Source of the DNA: Spirochaetota bacterium
GTDB lineage: Bacteria; Spirochaetota; JAGLSM01
Direction of reading: 5' to 3'
Length of the DNA: 13,898 nucleotides
Assembly (NCBI GenBank): GCA_023135745.1
Contig: JAGLSM010000012.1
Location: 1 to 13,898 of the forward strand
Below, piece after piece: positions 6,307-13,898 of this stretch (its first letter is position 1; each line of letters begins with the position of its first letter). The position numbers and the translations under genes were made by a program. The notes under the pieces were generated by a model. It saw only the letters and a program-made list of their open reading frames with translations. It did no database searches and was not told where the DNA came from.

Positions 6307-8703
6307 TCATGTACATTTGATTATATCATGAAATTCAACCTTACCCTTGGTGAAAATTATCTTTTTTACTTCACTCATTAAATCAACAGCATAAAATGTT
6401 ATGCCTTTTTTAATATGACAGGGAATTTCCGTAAGATCAGATTTATTTTTTGATGGGAAAATAATTTCCTTTACACCGCTTTTCTTCGCGGCTATGATTT
6501 TTTCCTTTAAACCGCCAATGGGAAGAACATTACCTGTTAAAGAAAGCTCTCCGGTCATTGCAAGATTTGGCCGTATGATTTTATTGAGAAACAATGACAG
6601 CATAGCACTAGCCATTGTTATACCGGCGGAAGGACCGTCCTTTGGAGTAGCTCCTGCAGGGACATGTAAGTGAAACATGTTTTTATCATAATATTTATAA
6701 TCGATACCTTCATCAATTGAGATTTTCTTGGAATAAGAAAAAGCAATATTGGCAGATTCTGACATTACCTCTCCAAGTTTACCCGTGAGTTTGAAAGCGC
6801 CCTTGCCCGGATTGGAAATACATTCTTTAGTCAGGATTTCTCCTCCCAGTGATGTCCACGCAAGACCTACTGCAAGACCGGGAACTTCAAATTTCTTAAC
6901 TTTTTCTCTCTTAAAAAGAGGTTCTCCAAGGAAATCTTTTAAGTTGGAAGCTGTAATATGTAACGGTTTTTTTATCTCTTTTTTGACAACCTTGAAAGCA
7001 ACCTTTCTTATTATCTTATTAATCTGTTTTTCCAGACTCCTTACGCCGGCCTCACGGGCATAATCATTCGCGATCGCGAGAAGTGATTTTTTATCAAAAC
7101 TAATAAACTTGTTTTCAAGCCCCCCATTTTCAATTGCTCTTGGAACAAGATATTTTGCCGCGATATTATATTTTTCTTCAGCAATATAGCCGCTTAGTCT
7201 TATAACTTCCATCCTGTCAAGAAGAGGAGAAGGAATTGTATCAACAGTGTTAGCTGTAGTTATAAAAAACACATCCGACAGGTCAAAAGGTATATCCAGG
7301 TAATGATCACGAAAAGCAGCATTCTGTTCCGGATCAAGAACCTCAAGAAGAGCAGATGATGGATCTCCCTGAAAAGATTTGCCGAGTTTATCTATCTCAT
7401 CAAGCATAATTACCGGATTCTTTACCTTTACGATTTTAAGTGCCTCAATAATTTTGCCCGGCATAGCACCGATGTATGTTCTCCTATGCCCCTTAATCTC
7501 CGCTTCATCACGCATCCCCCCAAGAGAAAACCGGAAAAACTTCCGCCCCATCGCAGCTGCAATTGATTTACCAAGAGATGTCTTACCAACACCCGGAGGT
7601 CCTACCAGACAAAGAATCGATCCGTGCGAGTTTTTTTTAAGCTGCCTGACCGCGAGGAATTCGCATATCCGTTTTTTTACTTCTTCAAGTCCGTAATGAT
7701 CTCTGTTTAATATTTTTTCCGAGTTATCTATATCAATCCTGTCATCACTGAATACATTCCACGGCAGTGCTATAATAATCTCAAGATAGCTTCGTATTAC
7801 ACTATATTCAGGAGAATGAGAATCAGTAGCAGAAAGTTTATCAAGCTCAGAAAAGCTTTTTTCTTTAACTTCGCCTTCAAGTTCAAATTTCTCAAGAGAT
7901 TCTTTGAACCTGTTATAATCGGATGTCTTTTCATCAACATCCATCCCCAACTCCTGTTTAATTGCTTTGAGTTGTTCTTTAAGAAAAAACTCTCTCTGCT
8001 GCTTGGTTATCTTTTCGTTTATCTGATGCTGTATTTTCTTTTGCAGATTTATCAGTTCTTTCTCTTTATGAAGATGCTGCAGAACATTCAGCATCCTGGT
8101 TTTTATATTCATTTCCTCCAGGATCATTTGCTGTTCTCCGCGTGAAATATTAAGTATTGATGCTATGAAATCAGCAAGCTTTGAGGGAGATTTGAGATTA
8201 ACAAGAGACAACCTGATTTCCTCAGTAAACAGGGGATTGTTTTCCGATATCTCTTTGATCTCAGAGAAAATTGTCCTTATCAGGGCCTTTGTTTCATCAT
8301 CTTCTTTCACTTTTTCCAAAGACTCATAATTAACCGCTGCCTGAATAATAGGGTTTTTGGAAATTATTTTTCTGATTTTAAATCGCTTTATTGAATTGAT
8401 GAATATATTAACGCTGCCATCAGGAAGGTTTATTTTCTTGATTATTTTTGCTACGGTGCCTATTTGATATAGCTCGCCTTTTGATACTTCTTCTTCGGAT
8501 TTTTTTGTAAGTACAAGACCAATATAACCATCATGATCGAGTGCATAATCAACCGTACCGATCAACTTCTTTCCATCTATCATAACCGGAGTGAGCATCC
8601 CGGGAAATACAGGCCTCAAATGAAGAGGAATAATTGGAAGTCTAATAGGTAATACCTGTTCTACTATTACTAAACCGGAATCTAAATCAGATTTGCTTGC
8701 CAT
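6307..8703 (-). CDS. lon: ATP-dependent protease Lon
   Basis: Lon is a cytosolic hexameric protease that unfolds and degrades damaged and regulatory proteins using ATP. The protein is 798 residues, normal for bacterial LonA. The N-terminal substrate-binding domain covers about 19-210 and a helical, partly coiled-coil linker about 205-310. The AAA+ module has Walker A GPPGVGKT (368-375), Walker B LDEID (434-438) and sensor ITTAN (481-485). The C-terminal protease domain carries the Ser-Lys dyad, S692 in DGPSAG and K735 in GGLKEK, 43 residues apart as in E. coli. The ATG at 8701-8703 has GAGG five to six bases upstream. A TATAAT lies at 8719-8724 on the minus strand but has no good -35 partner and would start transcription at the ribosome site, so the true promoter is unclear. 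No truncation or odd residue is seen. Confidence 0.98.
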   Translation of the reverse strand: MASKSDLDSGLVIVEQVLPIRLPIIPLHLRPVFPGMLTPVMIDGKKLIGTVDYALDHDGYIGLVLTKKSEEEVSKGELYQIGTVAKIIKKINLPDGSVNIFINSIKRFKIRKIISKNPIIQAAVNYESLEKVKEDDETKALIRTIFSEIKEISENNPLFTEEIRLSLVNLKSPSKLADFIASILNISRGEQQMILEEMNIKTRMLNVLQHLHKEKELINLQKKIQHQINEKITKQQREFFLKEQLKAIKQELGMDVDEKTSDYNRFKESLEKFELEGEVKEKSFSELDKLSATDSHSPEYSVIRSYLEIIIALPWNVFSDDRIDIDNSEKILNRDHYGLEEVKKRICEFLAVRQLKKNSHGSILCLVGPPGVGKTSLGKSIAAAMGRKFFRFSLGGMRDEAEIKGHRRTYIGAMPGKIIEALKIVKVKNPVIMLDEIDKLGKSFQGDPSSALLEVLDPEQNAAFRDHYLDIPFDLSDVFFITTANTVDTIPSPLLDRMEVIRLSGYIAEEKYNIAAKYLVPRAIENGGLENKFISFDKKSLLAIANDYAREAGVRSLEKQINKIIRKVAFKVVKKEIKKPLHITASNLKDFLGEPLFKREKVKKFEVPGLAVGLAWTSLGGEILTKECISNPGKGAFKLTGKLGEVMSESANIAFSYSKKISIDEGIDYKYYDKNMFHLHVPAGATPKDGPSAGITMASAMLSLFLNKIIRPNLAMTGELSLTGNVLPIGGLKEKIIAAKKSGVKEIIFPSKNKSDLTEIPCHIKKGITFYAVDLMSEVKKIIFTKGKVEFHDIIKCT

Positions 8704-8758
8704 AAAAACCTCAAGTCTATTATAAAATTAGTCTCACATATATAAATAATAATAAATA

Positions 8759-8774
8759 ATTGCCTGGAGGTAAT
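8759..8774. promoter_or_regulatory. Sixteen-base near-palindrome upstream of lon
   Basis: ATTGCCTGGAGGTAAT is an imperfect palindrome: six of eight symmetric pairs match, one is G-T and the centre is mismatched. It lies 56 bases before the lon start and 45 bases after the end of the upstream RHH-like gene. It could be an operator for lon or part of the upstream gene's 3' end. The function is unknown. Confidence 0.25.
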
Positions 8775-8818
8775 GATTTGATTTTTTCTGTGCTATTTAT
8801 TTTACCATCTTCAATCTA

Positions 8819-9313
8819 TCAGGTAAACTCAAGGTGATAATCTGGGGGTTTATTAAAAATAAAATATTGTTCTTCATATGGTCTTACAATTTCATAAAGA
8901 ACAATTAATGGAACAATTTCCCTAAATAATCCACTCTTTTTTGAATATCTATATTTTACTGACTCATTTTTGCTATTTACAACAAATACATAGTACTCTA
9001 TAACACAGCGCAATATTTCTGCCATACTTTTTCTTAAAGTAAATGCCAGTTTTAACAACATTTCTTTTTCATCTTCAGTAAGTAGCACCTGAAAATTCTT
9101 TTTATCTTTAATTTTATCACGCTGTAAAAAGTCACTTTGTTCTAAAAAATGCTGCCAACCACCTGCATATCGAATAAATGCTGAATTGAGTGCATCTCTA
9201 ACTAATTTATTGGTATTAATGCCTAATCTATCTGATTGTTCTATCATAGATTTAAATAAAGAAGTGTCAAATCTGAAATTAAACCTCTTTATTATTACAT
9301 TCAATTTATCCAT
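8819..9313 (-). CDS. Small protein with two ribbon-helix-helix-like segments
   Basis: The product is 164 residues from the start chosen here and I recognise no named family. Two stretches look like ribbon-helix-helix DNA-binding units. Residues 6-46 have a strand (KRFNFRFDTS), a helix (LFKSMIEQSDRLG) and a second helix (INTNKLVRDALNSAF). Residues 73-110 have a strand (FQVLLTEDE), a helix and a second helix (SMAEILRCVIEYY). Tandem RHH units in one chain would give a pseudo-symmetric binder. The C-terminal 45 residues are hydrophobic and aromatic with no clear fold. I chose ATG 9311-9313 because the 12 extra residues from ATG 9347-9349 are hydrophobic and unlike an RHH N-terminus; neither start has a good ribosome site. 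A minus-strand TATAAT lies at 9388-9393. No toxin gene adjoins it, so it is probably not an antitoxin of a standard pair; regulation of lon or itself is possible. Confidence 0.6.
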   Translation of the reverse strand: MDKLNVIIKRFNFRFDTSLFKSMIEQSDRLGINTNKLVRDALNSAFIRYAGGWQHFLEQSDFLQRDKIKDKKNFQVLLTEDEKEMLLKLAFTLRKSMAEILRCVIEYYVFVVNSKNESVKYRYSKKSGLFREIVPLIVLYEIVRPYEEQYFIFNKPPDYHLEFT

Positions 9314-9314
9314 A

Positions 9315-9333
9315 ATAGCTAGATACAAGCTAT
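9315..9333. promoter_or_regulatory. Inverted repeat at the start of the RHH-like gene
   Basis: ATAGCT (9315-9320) and AGCTAT (9328-9333) are perfect inverted repeats with a seven-base spacer, one base before the chosen ATG. RHH proteins commonly bind short inverted repeats at their own promoters, so this could be an autoregulatory operator or an mRNA hairpin over the start. Six-base arms in AT-rich DNA can also occur by chance. Confidence 0.3.
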
Positions 9334-9480
9334 ATAGAAAAAGTTCCATCTTTTTTATTTTAGATGAAAAATACGTCCAAAATAACCATTATAAATAAAT
9401 ATAATAACTTTGAACTTCATCCACTTAGAAGATTTATTGGCATAAAAAAAGACATTTCAAACTAAAAAAAATAATCTGCC

Positions 9481-9825
9481 CTAATTACCTTTAAATACAG
9501 TCTTCTTTGCAGGTTTAGGCGCTTTAATAACCATAAACTTCAATGGATCACTGCTTTCATTATACCAGCAATGTACAATATCTTTCGGACTTTCAACTAA
9601 TGTGTCTTTTACGACTTCCAGCTTCTCTTCACCAACTTCCACCACTCCCGTGCCCTCAAGCACATAAAATGCTACATCAACAGATGTAATATGTCTCTTT
9701 AATGATTGCCCCGGTTTCAGGGTAATTACTGTAATCATAGCTTCTTCTTTATCGTAGAGATTTCTTGCATCAACATTATGAGCATTATCCATAATTTCGA
9801 TTTCAGACAATTTTTTAGTAATCAT
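9481..9825 (-). CDS. Small single-domain cupin protein
   Basis: This is a 114-residue cupin (Cupin_2-like beta barrel). Motif 1 is PGQSLKRHITSVDVAFYVLEG (P38 to G58), with the first His (H45), the conserved Glu-Gly pair at its end, and Asp where many family members have further metal ligands. Motif 2 is SPKDIVHCWYN, with the expected His and Asn. At least two potential ligands therefore remain, so metal binding is possible but not assured; the protein may simply bind a small molecule. The ATG at 9823-9825 has a strong AAGGGA site five to six bases upstream; an in-frame ATG ten codons earlier lacks one. It has its own likely promoter and is divergent from the DUF2194 gene. No enzyme or transporter beside it indicates a substrate. 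After its stop there are two T-runs (minus strand) but no stable stem. Confidence 0.8.
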   Translation of the reverse strand: MITKKLSEIEIMDNAHNVDARNLYDKEEAMITVITLKPGQSLKRHITSVDVAFYVLEGTGVVEVGEEKLEVVKDTLVESPKDIVHCWYNESSDPLKFMVIKAPKPAKKTVFKGN

Positions 9826-9858
9826 AATATTCCCTTTCTTTTCCTCGAATAACACCTC

Positions 9859-9887
9859 AATATATGAATATATCTATATTTAGTGAA
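9859..9887 (-). promoter_or_regulatory. Likely promoter of the cupin gene
   Basis: On the minus strand TTCACT (9882-9887) and TATATT (9859-9864) are 17 bases apart, with four and five of six consensus matches. Transcription would start near 9852, about 27 bases before the chosen ATG, which leaves room for the ribosome site. Confidence 0.4.
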
Positions 9888-9975
9888 TTTACTTATTTTT
9901 TTTCTCATGACCCGTTATTTTAAGCGCTGCTCACAAACTTCATTTATCGCTTGCACTACAAGAGTTAACAAAGTG

Positions 9976-10004
9976 TTGATACCCAAGTCAATCCAATGTA
10001 TAAT
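9976..10004 (+). promoter_or_regulatory. Strong promoter of the DUF2194 gene
   Basis: TTGATA (9976-9981) and a perfect TATAAT (9999-10004) are separated by exactly 17 bases. Expected transcription start is near 10011, about 22 bases before the ATG at 10033, with AAGGA (10021-10025) as ribosome site. This rules out the longer in-frame start further upstream. Confidence 0.7.
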
Positions 10005-10032
10005 AGGTTTAGAAACCACAAAGGATCACAGC

Positions 10033-12540
10033 ATGAAAAAAATAATTCTAATAATAACAGCATTAATCCTCATAAACAACTCGATACATGCAAGTTCAGG
10101 AAAAGGTGTCTTATGCCTATATAAAAACAAGCTGGAAAAGAACCGAATAATAAACAAAGTCTTCCCAATACTTAAAAAACTCGGGTTAAAACCTGCTTTA
10201 CGCTCATTAAACACAGTTCCCAATATGTATGACTTAAAAAATAAACGAGCGGTTCTGACATGGTCTTCCACCGGATTGTACAAATACCCTAAGAAATTTC
10301 TAGGCTTTTTAAGTAAAACCATTAAAAGTGGGAGAAAAGCTATCCTTATTGGCGGTCTTGGTGCATACGGTAAAAAAGTCGGCAAAAAAGATATTTATCT
10401 CGACCCAAAACAATATAACCTGGTCTTCAATAAGCTCGGCCTTAATTTTAAAGGATTCTGGACAGGAAACGGAAATGTATTGAGAGTTATAAAAAAGAAC
10501 AGAAGCATGGTTGAAAAACAAATTTTTCAGTCACCACACACAATCAAACATTATTTTAAAATAGATAATATCGACAATAAAAACACAGTCCATTTAACCG
10601 TTAGAAGAACAGATTATAAAAAAATAAAATTTTTCAATAACCCGGATAGCGCCTTTATCGTAACAGGGCCTGCCGGAGGCTTTTGCCTTGAATACTACGA
10701 AGGCCGCTACCACGGTGGAAAATACAAGATGATGCTGAACCTTGAAAAGTTTTTAGAAGCATCCCTTTTTTATAAAGATAATATTCAAAAATTCATGATA
10801 GTTTATGACGCAAAGATAAGAAACAGCAAATACAAGTACTATCTTTCAAATATTGGAAAGGCGCTTGAACTTACCAAAATATCTTACAATTTGGTAGATA
10901 CGCGTGAACTAAAAAAAAGAATATCCAGAGATCTGGAAAATTACACAGGTATTATCCTGGCTATTAAAAACCTGACAAAACTTCCGAAAAATATTATAAA
11001 AAAATACGTTAAAAATGGCGGAAAACTCATTGCCCTTAGAACTGAGAAAATCGGTAATTTCAGCGATGTATTCGGAATAAAAAAACTCTCAAATTACAAT
11101 AATAACTGTAAAAGTATAATTGTTAAATCACCCCTTCTTTTAGGAAGAAAAAGCTACAGACATTTTTCCGGCCTGGAGGCAAACGTACCTGATGTCACAT
11201 TAAGACGAGGAGCTAAAATACTTTGGTACGGCAAGAACGATAACAGCCGTATACCGCTCCTGTGGAAATATGGATACGGCAAGGGTAAGTCAATATACTG
11301 GAACGCGGGTTTTGTTGGAGCTGATCGTAATACAAGAGGTCTTATTCTTGAATCATTAATGCAGGTATCTGACATTCTTGTCGGTGGACTTGTTAACATT
11401 GCCATGATATGGATGGATGACTGCCCTGCCCCTCTTTGGAACGCGAATTACCGAAAATTTAAAATAAAAATGCTGGAAAAAACAGCAAAGACAGCGAAAG
11501 ACAAAAAGCAGCTGCTTCTATTTATAAAACGGCTGAAAACGAACTATAAAACGCAGCTTGACTCGGATTTCATGGAAAAAGTATGGGTTCCGGATATGTT
11601 TAGAATCCTGAAACAATACAATATCCCAATGTCATTTTATCTTATATTCAATTACAACCAACAGATGAAACCTCCTTTTAAAATCAAGGATTTTTTTCTG
11701 GCGAAGAATAATCTTCCTTTCAAACTCGCGAAAAAAATCCTTGAATCCGGACATGAACTTGGATTTCATGGATTTAACCATCAGTCTCTCACTACAAAAA
11801 AAACAGCCCTGGGAAGCCACTCCCTCGCGTGGTCCGTTAAAAACATGTATCTCTCTCTTATAGAAGCAAAAAAAGCGTGGATAAAACTGTTTGGAAAACA
11901 CAATCTTCCAACATCCTATGTAGCACCTCATAATGTAATAGACAAACATGGAATCATTACTCTCAAAAAAACATTCCCGTCAATAAACACCATTGGCACG
12001 CTTTATAATAAGGGAGAATACGAGACAGATACAGACTTTGGTAATAATAAATACAATGAACAGGCATTTAATATTCCAAGAACATCATCAGGCTTCGGTT
12101 TTGCAAAAACATCTCGCTTGAACCTTCTGTTTTCTCTTTCACATTTTGGAGTTGTAAGCCATTTTCTACACCCCGATGACTATATTGACAGACACAGATC
12201 ATACGGGTACAAAGGGTGGGGATATCTTAAAAAACGTTTTATTCACATGATTAAAACATTAAAACACAATTACCCATGGCTTGAATATTTTCAGGTTAGA
12301 GACGCCCGCAACCATTTTAAAAGATACCTTGACAAGGGTGTTCTTATAAAAAGAAAAGGCAATGTAATCAATATTGAAATATCCCAAAGCCCCTATGAAC
12401 GGCCCTTCTTTTTCCGGATTAAGTTTAACAATAAAAGGTTTCGTTATGCTAAAGGCTGCCAAGTAGTTTTCAGGTACCCAGGTAATAGAGACATTATATT
12501 CAAAACAAAAAAAACGAGCTGCAAAATATACCTCAGATAA
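10033..12540 (+). CDS. Secreted DUF2194 protein with polysaccharide-deacetylase-like domain
   Basis: The protein is 835 residues and starts with a signal peptide (MKKIILIITALILINNSIHA, cleavage near residue 20), so it is exported. The N-terminal half (about 25-450) is alpha/beta with GG turn motifs such as IGGLGAYG and VKNGGKLIAL, resembling ThuA/glutamine-amidotransferase-like folds without a visible catalytic Cys-His set. The C-terminal half (about 455-760) carries carbohydrate-esterase-4-like motifs: IWMDDCPAP (D462, D463), HGFNH (H579-H583), YVAPHN (629-634) and SHFLHPDD (709-716). These fit a metal-dependent deacetylase of surface polysaccharide, the arrangement I associate with DUF2194 (PF09960). 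Activity on an exopolysaccharide or peptidoglycan is inference; no synthase or transport genes adjoin it. The ATG has AAGGA eight bases upstream and a near-consensus promoter. A longer in-frame start at 9883 was rejected because it precedes that promoter and the signal peptide. Confidence 0.82.
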   Translation: MKKIILIITALILINNSIHASSGKGVLCLYKNKLEKNRIINKVFPILKKLGLKPALRSLNTVPNMYDLKNKRAVLTWSSTGLYKYPKKFLGFLSKTIKSGRKAILIGGLGAYGKKVGKKDIYLDPKQYNLVFNKLGLNFKGFWTGNGNVLRVIKKNRSMVEKQIFQSPHTIKHYFKIDNIDNKNTVHLTVRRTDYKKIKFFNNPDSAFIVTGPAGGFCLEYYEGRYHGGKYKMMLNLEKFLEASLFYKDNIQKFMIVYDAKIRNSKYKYYLSNIGKALELTKISYNLVDTRELKKRISRDLENYTGIILAIKNLTKLPKNIIKKYVKNGGKLIALRTEKIGNFSDVFGIKKLSNYNNNCKSIIVKSPLLLGRKSYRHFSGLEANVPDVTLRRGAKILWYGKNDNSRIPLLWKYGYGKGKSIYWNAGFVGADRNTRGLILESLMQVSDILVGGLVNIAMIWMDDCPAPLWNANYRKFKIKMLEKTAKTAKDKKQLLLFIKRLKTNYKTQLDSDFMEKVWVPDMFRILKQYNIPMSFYLIFNYNQQMKPPFKIKDFFLAKNNLPFKLAKKILESGHELGFHGFNHQSLTTKKTALGSHSLAWSVKNMYLSLIEAKKAWIKLFGKHNLPTSYVAPHNVIDKHGIITLKKTFPSINTIGTLYNKGEYETDTDFGNNKYNEQAFNIPRTSSGFGFAKTSRLNLLFSLSHFGVVSHFLHPDDYIDRHRSYGYKGWGYLKKRFIHMIKTLKHNYPWLEYFQVRDARNHFKRYLDKGVLIKRKGNVINIEISQSPYERPFFFRIKFNNKRFRYAKGCQVVFRYPGNRDIIFKTKKTSCKIYLR

Positions 12541-12578
12541 CTGGATCTGAAATTGAATATAGGAAAAATTATACACTC

Positions 12579-12624
12579 CAACCTAACCCCCTACCCCTTC
12601 CCTGGCAGGGATAGGGTTAGGTTG
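12579..12624. repeat. GC-rich palindromic intergenic element
   Basis: Perfect 11-base arms CAACCTAACCC (12579-12589) and GGGTTAGGTTG (12614-12624) enclose a smaller hairpin CCCT-GGC-AGGG (12600-12610). The element is far richer in C and G than its surroundings and resembles palindromic intergenic repeats of the CCTAACCCC / CCCTGGCAGGG kind found in many bacterial genomes. There is no T-run after it, so it is not a standard intrinsic terminator, though it could stabilise the 3' end of the DUF2194 mRNA. The rest of the 177-base gap contains only the def promoter. Confidence 0.65.
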
Positions 12625-12652
12625 AAACAATCTTAAACAAACTCAAAGCTTT

Positions 12653-12680
12653 TTGGTATACCGGCCAAATGTATTATATT
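12653..12680 (+). promoter_or_regulatory. Likely promoter of the def-fmt operon
   Basis: TTGGTA (12653-12658) and TATATT (12675-12680) are 16 bases apart, with four and five of six consensus matches. Transcription would start near 12687, giving a leader of about 30 bases that includes the TAAGGT ribosome site of def. Confidence 0.45.
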
Positions 12681-12717
12681 TAATGGGAGAATTTTAAACA
12701 CAAACTAAGGTATTAAT

Positions 12718-13263
12718 ATGGAAAAACTGAATTTAATCTATTGCGGCAATCCTATACTTGCGAAACCTTCAGAAGAAATTACCGTAATTGATAATGAAAT
12801 AAAAGAACTTGCTCTGGAAATGCATAAAACAATGCGAAAAGAAGGCGGAATTGGTCTTGCCGCTCCGCAGATTGGAATAAACAAGAGATTATGTGTAATA
12901 GAATGCCCTGAAAATAAAAAATCTTACACACTCACTCTGATAAATCCACAGATTAAAAGCTTTTTTGGAGAAAAGGTCCCATTTGAAGAAGGATGCTTAT
13001 CTGTTCCAGGCATTACCGCCAGGGTAATCAGACCTTCGGGAATCATACTAAACGCGCTTGATATAAACGGAGAAAATATAACAATTAATACTGACGGTCT
13101 TCTTGCTCGAGTCATTCAGCATGAAGTTGACCACCTTGACGGAATCCTTTTTACCGAACAACTGGAAAAAGAAGAATACTTTATGGTTGAACGACGCTTA
13201 AAAAAACTGATTAAAAAAACAAAAAAAGAATTAAATATTCTTACAGGGAGAAAAGCAAACTGA
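12718..13263 (+). CDS. def: Peptide deformylase
   Basis: This cytosolic metalloenzyme removes the formyl group from the N-terminal methionine of new proteins at the ribosome exit. All three signature motifs are intact: GIGLAAPQ (44-51), EGCLSVPG (91-98) and QHEVDHLDG (134-142). The metal ligands are C93, H135 and H139 and the catalytic residue is E136. Length is 181 residues, normal for the bacterial enzyme, with a basic lysine-rich C-terminal helix (about 156-175). The ATG has TAAGGT about six bases upstream and its own promoter. Its TGA stop overlaps the fmt ATG by one base, so the two are translationally coupled, linking removal of formyl groups with their addition to initiator tRNA. Confidence 0.97.
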   Translation: MEKLNLIYCGNPILAKPSEEITVIDNEIKELALEMHKTMRKEGGIGLAAPQIGINKRLCVIECPENKKSYTLTLINPQIKSFFGEKVPFEEGCLSVPGITARVIRPSGIILNALDINGENITINTDGLLARVIQHEVDHLDGILFTEQLEKEEYFMVERRLKKLIKKTKKELNILTGRKAN

Positions 13264-13898
13264 TGAACATATTGTTTTTTGGTTCTCCACACTATACCGT
13301 CAGCTATCTTGACCTTCTTGAAAAAAAACATAAAATTGCAGGTGTTGTGACAAATACAACAAAAAACACAGGCAGAGACCGGCACGAAATAATACCTCCT
13401 CCCGGACAATGGGCCATTGACAGAAATATCCCTTTGTTTCAACCTGCTGATCTAAAAGACAAAAATCTGTATAATAAGCTCTCCTCTTTAAAAGCCGATC
13501 TTGGATTTGTCGTCGCGTATGGAAAAATAATTCCTGAGTCTGTTTTTTCACTTCCGTCAATGGGGTGCATCAATATACACTTTTCACTGCTTCCAAAATG
13601 CAGAGGAGCTTCTCCGATAGAAAATACCATTCTCTGCGGAGATAAGACAAGCGGAGTATCAGTCCAAAAAATAACAAAAAAACTCGATGCCGGAGCTATC
13701 CTTACCAAAAAGAGCATTGAGATTGACCCTGATGATCATTTCCCGGAGGTGTTTAAAAAACTCCAGCACTGCGGTCTGGAACTCAGTGAAGAAGCCCTTA
13801 ATCTCCTTGAATCAGGAAAGGCAGTATTCATTCCTCAGGAAGAATCAGTAAATGACTTGTGTCATAAGATTACAAGTTCTCAAAGATATATAAACTGG
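13263..13898 (+). CDS. fmt: Methionyl-tRNA formyltransferase, N-terminal part
   Basis: This enzyme uses 10-formyltetrahydrofolate to formylate methionyl initiator tRNA. The first 212 codons are present and the gene runs off the window. The formyltransferase core shows the catalytic N104 and H106 (NIHFSLLP), the RGASPIE stretch (114-120), GD..SGVS (126-133) and the catalytic D142 in LDAG. The residue after the catalytic His is Phe where Pro (HPSLLP) is usual; the SLLP motif itself is kept. The linker to the tRNA-binding C-terminal domain is only beginning at the window edge. The ATG overlaps the def stop codon by one base, as often seen for this pair. Formation by translational coupling would explain the lack of an obvious separate promoter. 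Confidence 0.95.
   Translation, partial: MNILFFGSPHYTVSYLDLLEKKHKIAGVVTNTTKNTGRDRHEIIPPPGQWAIDRNIPLFQPADLKDKNLYNKLSSLKADLGFVVAYGKIIPESVFSLPSMGCINIHFSLLPKCRGASPIENTILCGDKTSGVSVQKITKKLDAGAILTKKSIEIDPDDHFPEVFKKLQHCGLELSEEALNLLESGKAVFIPQEESVNDLCHKITSSQRYINW

Noticed and set aside
4109..8703. A defence island made of the ATPase, SNF2 helicase and Lon
   Set aside because: There is no nuclease partner, methylase, phage or toxin gene, and Lon is an ordinary full-length housekeeping protease; co-location alone does not support it.
8719..8724. TATAAT on the minus strand before lon as its -10 box
   Set aside because: No acceptable -35 box at 16-18 bases, and transcription would begin on the ribosome site.
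9826..9855. Ten-residue extension of the cupin
   Set aside because: The extension overlaps the AAGGGA ribosome site that serves the downstream ATG.
9883..10032. Fifty-residue N-terminal extension of the DUF2194 protein
   Set aside because: It would begin upstream of a near-consensus promoter and place the signal peptide inside the protein; the ATG at 10033 has a ribosome site and a proper signal peptide.
12579..12624. Intrinsic terminator of the DUF2194 gene
   Set aside because: The stem is strong but no T-run follows on the plus strand, and the base composition fits a dispersed repeat better.

Overview
The window is AT-rich bacterial chromosome with tightly packed genes and the standard code. 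Signal peptides on two proteins with periplasmic-type domains point to a Gram-negative-type envelope. The def-fmt pair and lon are ordinary housekeeping genes. The N-terminal region of Lon and the overall gene mix made me think of a spirochaete or a neighbouring phylum, but no rRNA or other decisive marker is present, so this is only a guess.

Left part (1-4108): a minus-strand envelope pair, a CDP-alcohol phosphatidyltransferase followed by the start of a flippase-like/LPG-synthase-type membrane protein that runs off the window. It diverges from a plus-strand SNF2-family helicase carrying two SWIM zinc fingers. The phosphatidyltransferase start lies inside two adjacent short hairpins.

Middle part (4109-9825): five minus-strand genes. 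These are an exported DUF3047 protein, a DUF4143-type AAA ATPase, Lon protease, a small protein with two ribbon-helix-helix-like segments, and a small cupin. The ATPase gene is the most accessory-looking item. Its start is covered by four alternating half-sites resembling TTTACTAAAATGCAG, one overlapping a TTGACA promoter box placed so that the mRNA would be nearly leaderless. Between it and lon lies a start-less reading frame that may be the 3' remnant of an older gene.

Right part (9859-13898): a divergent promoter region separates the cupin from a large secreted DUF2194 protein with a polysaccharide-deacetylase-like C-terminal half, served by a near-consensus promoter. A palindromic GC-rich element of repeat-family appearance follows. 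Then comes the def-fmt operon (peptide deformylase, then methionyl-tRNA formyltransferase, cut by the window end), whose products act at the two ends of the formyl-methionine cycle.

I see no tRNA, rRNA, CRISPR array, insertion sequence or recognised defence system. The best candidates for something undescribed are the ATPase with its repeat cluster, the double-SWIM helicase, and the tandem-RHH protein with an inverted repeat at its start.
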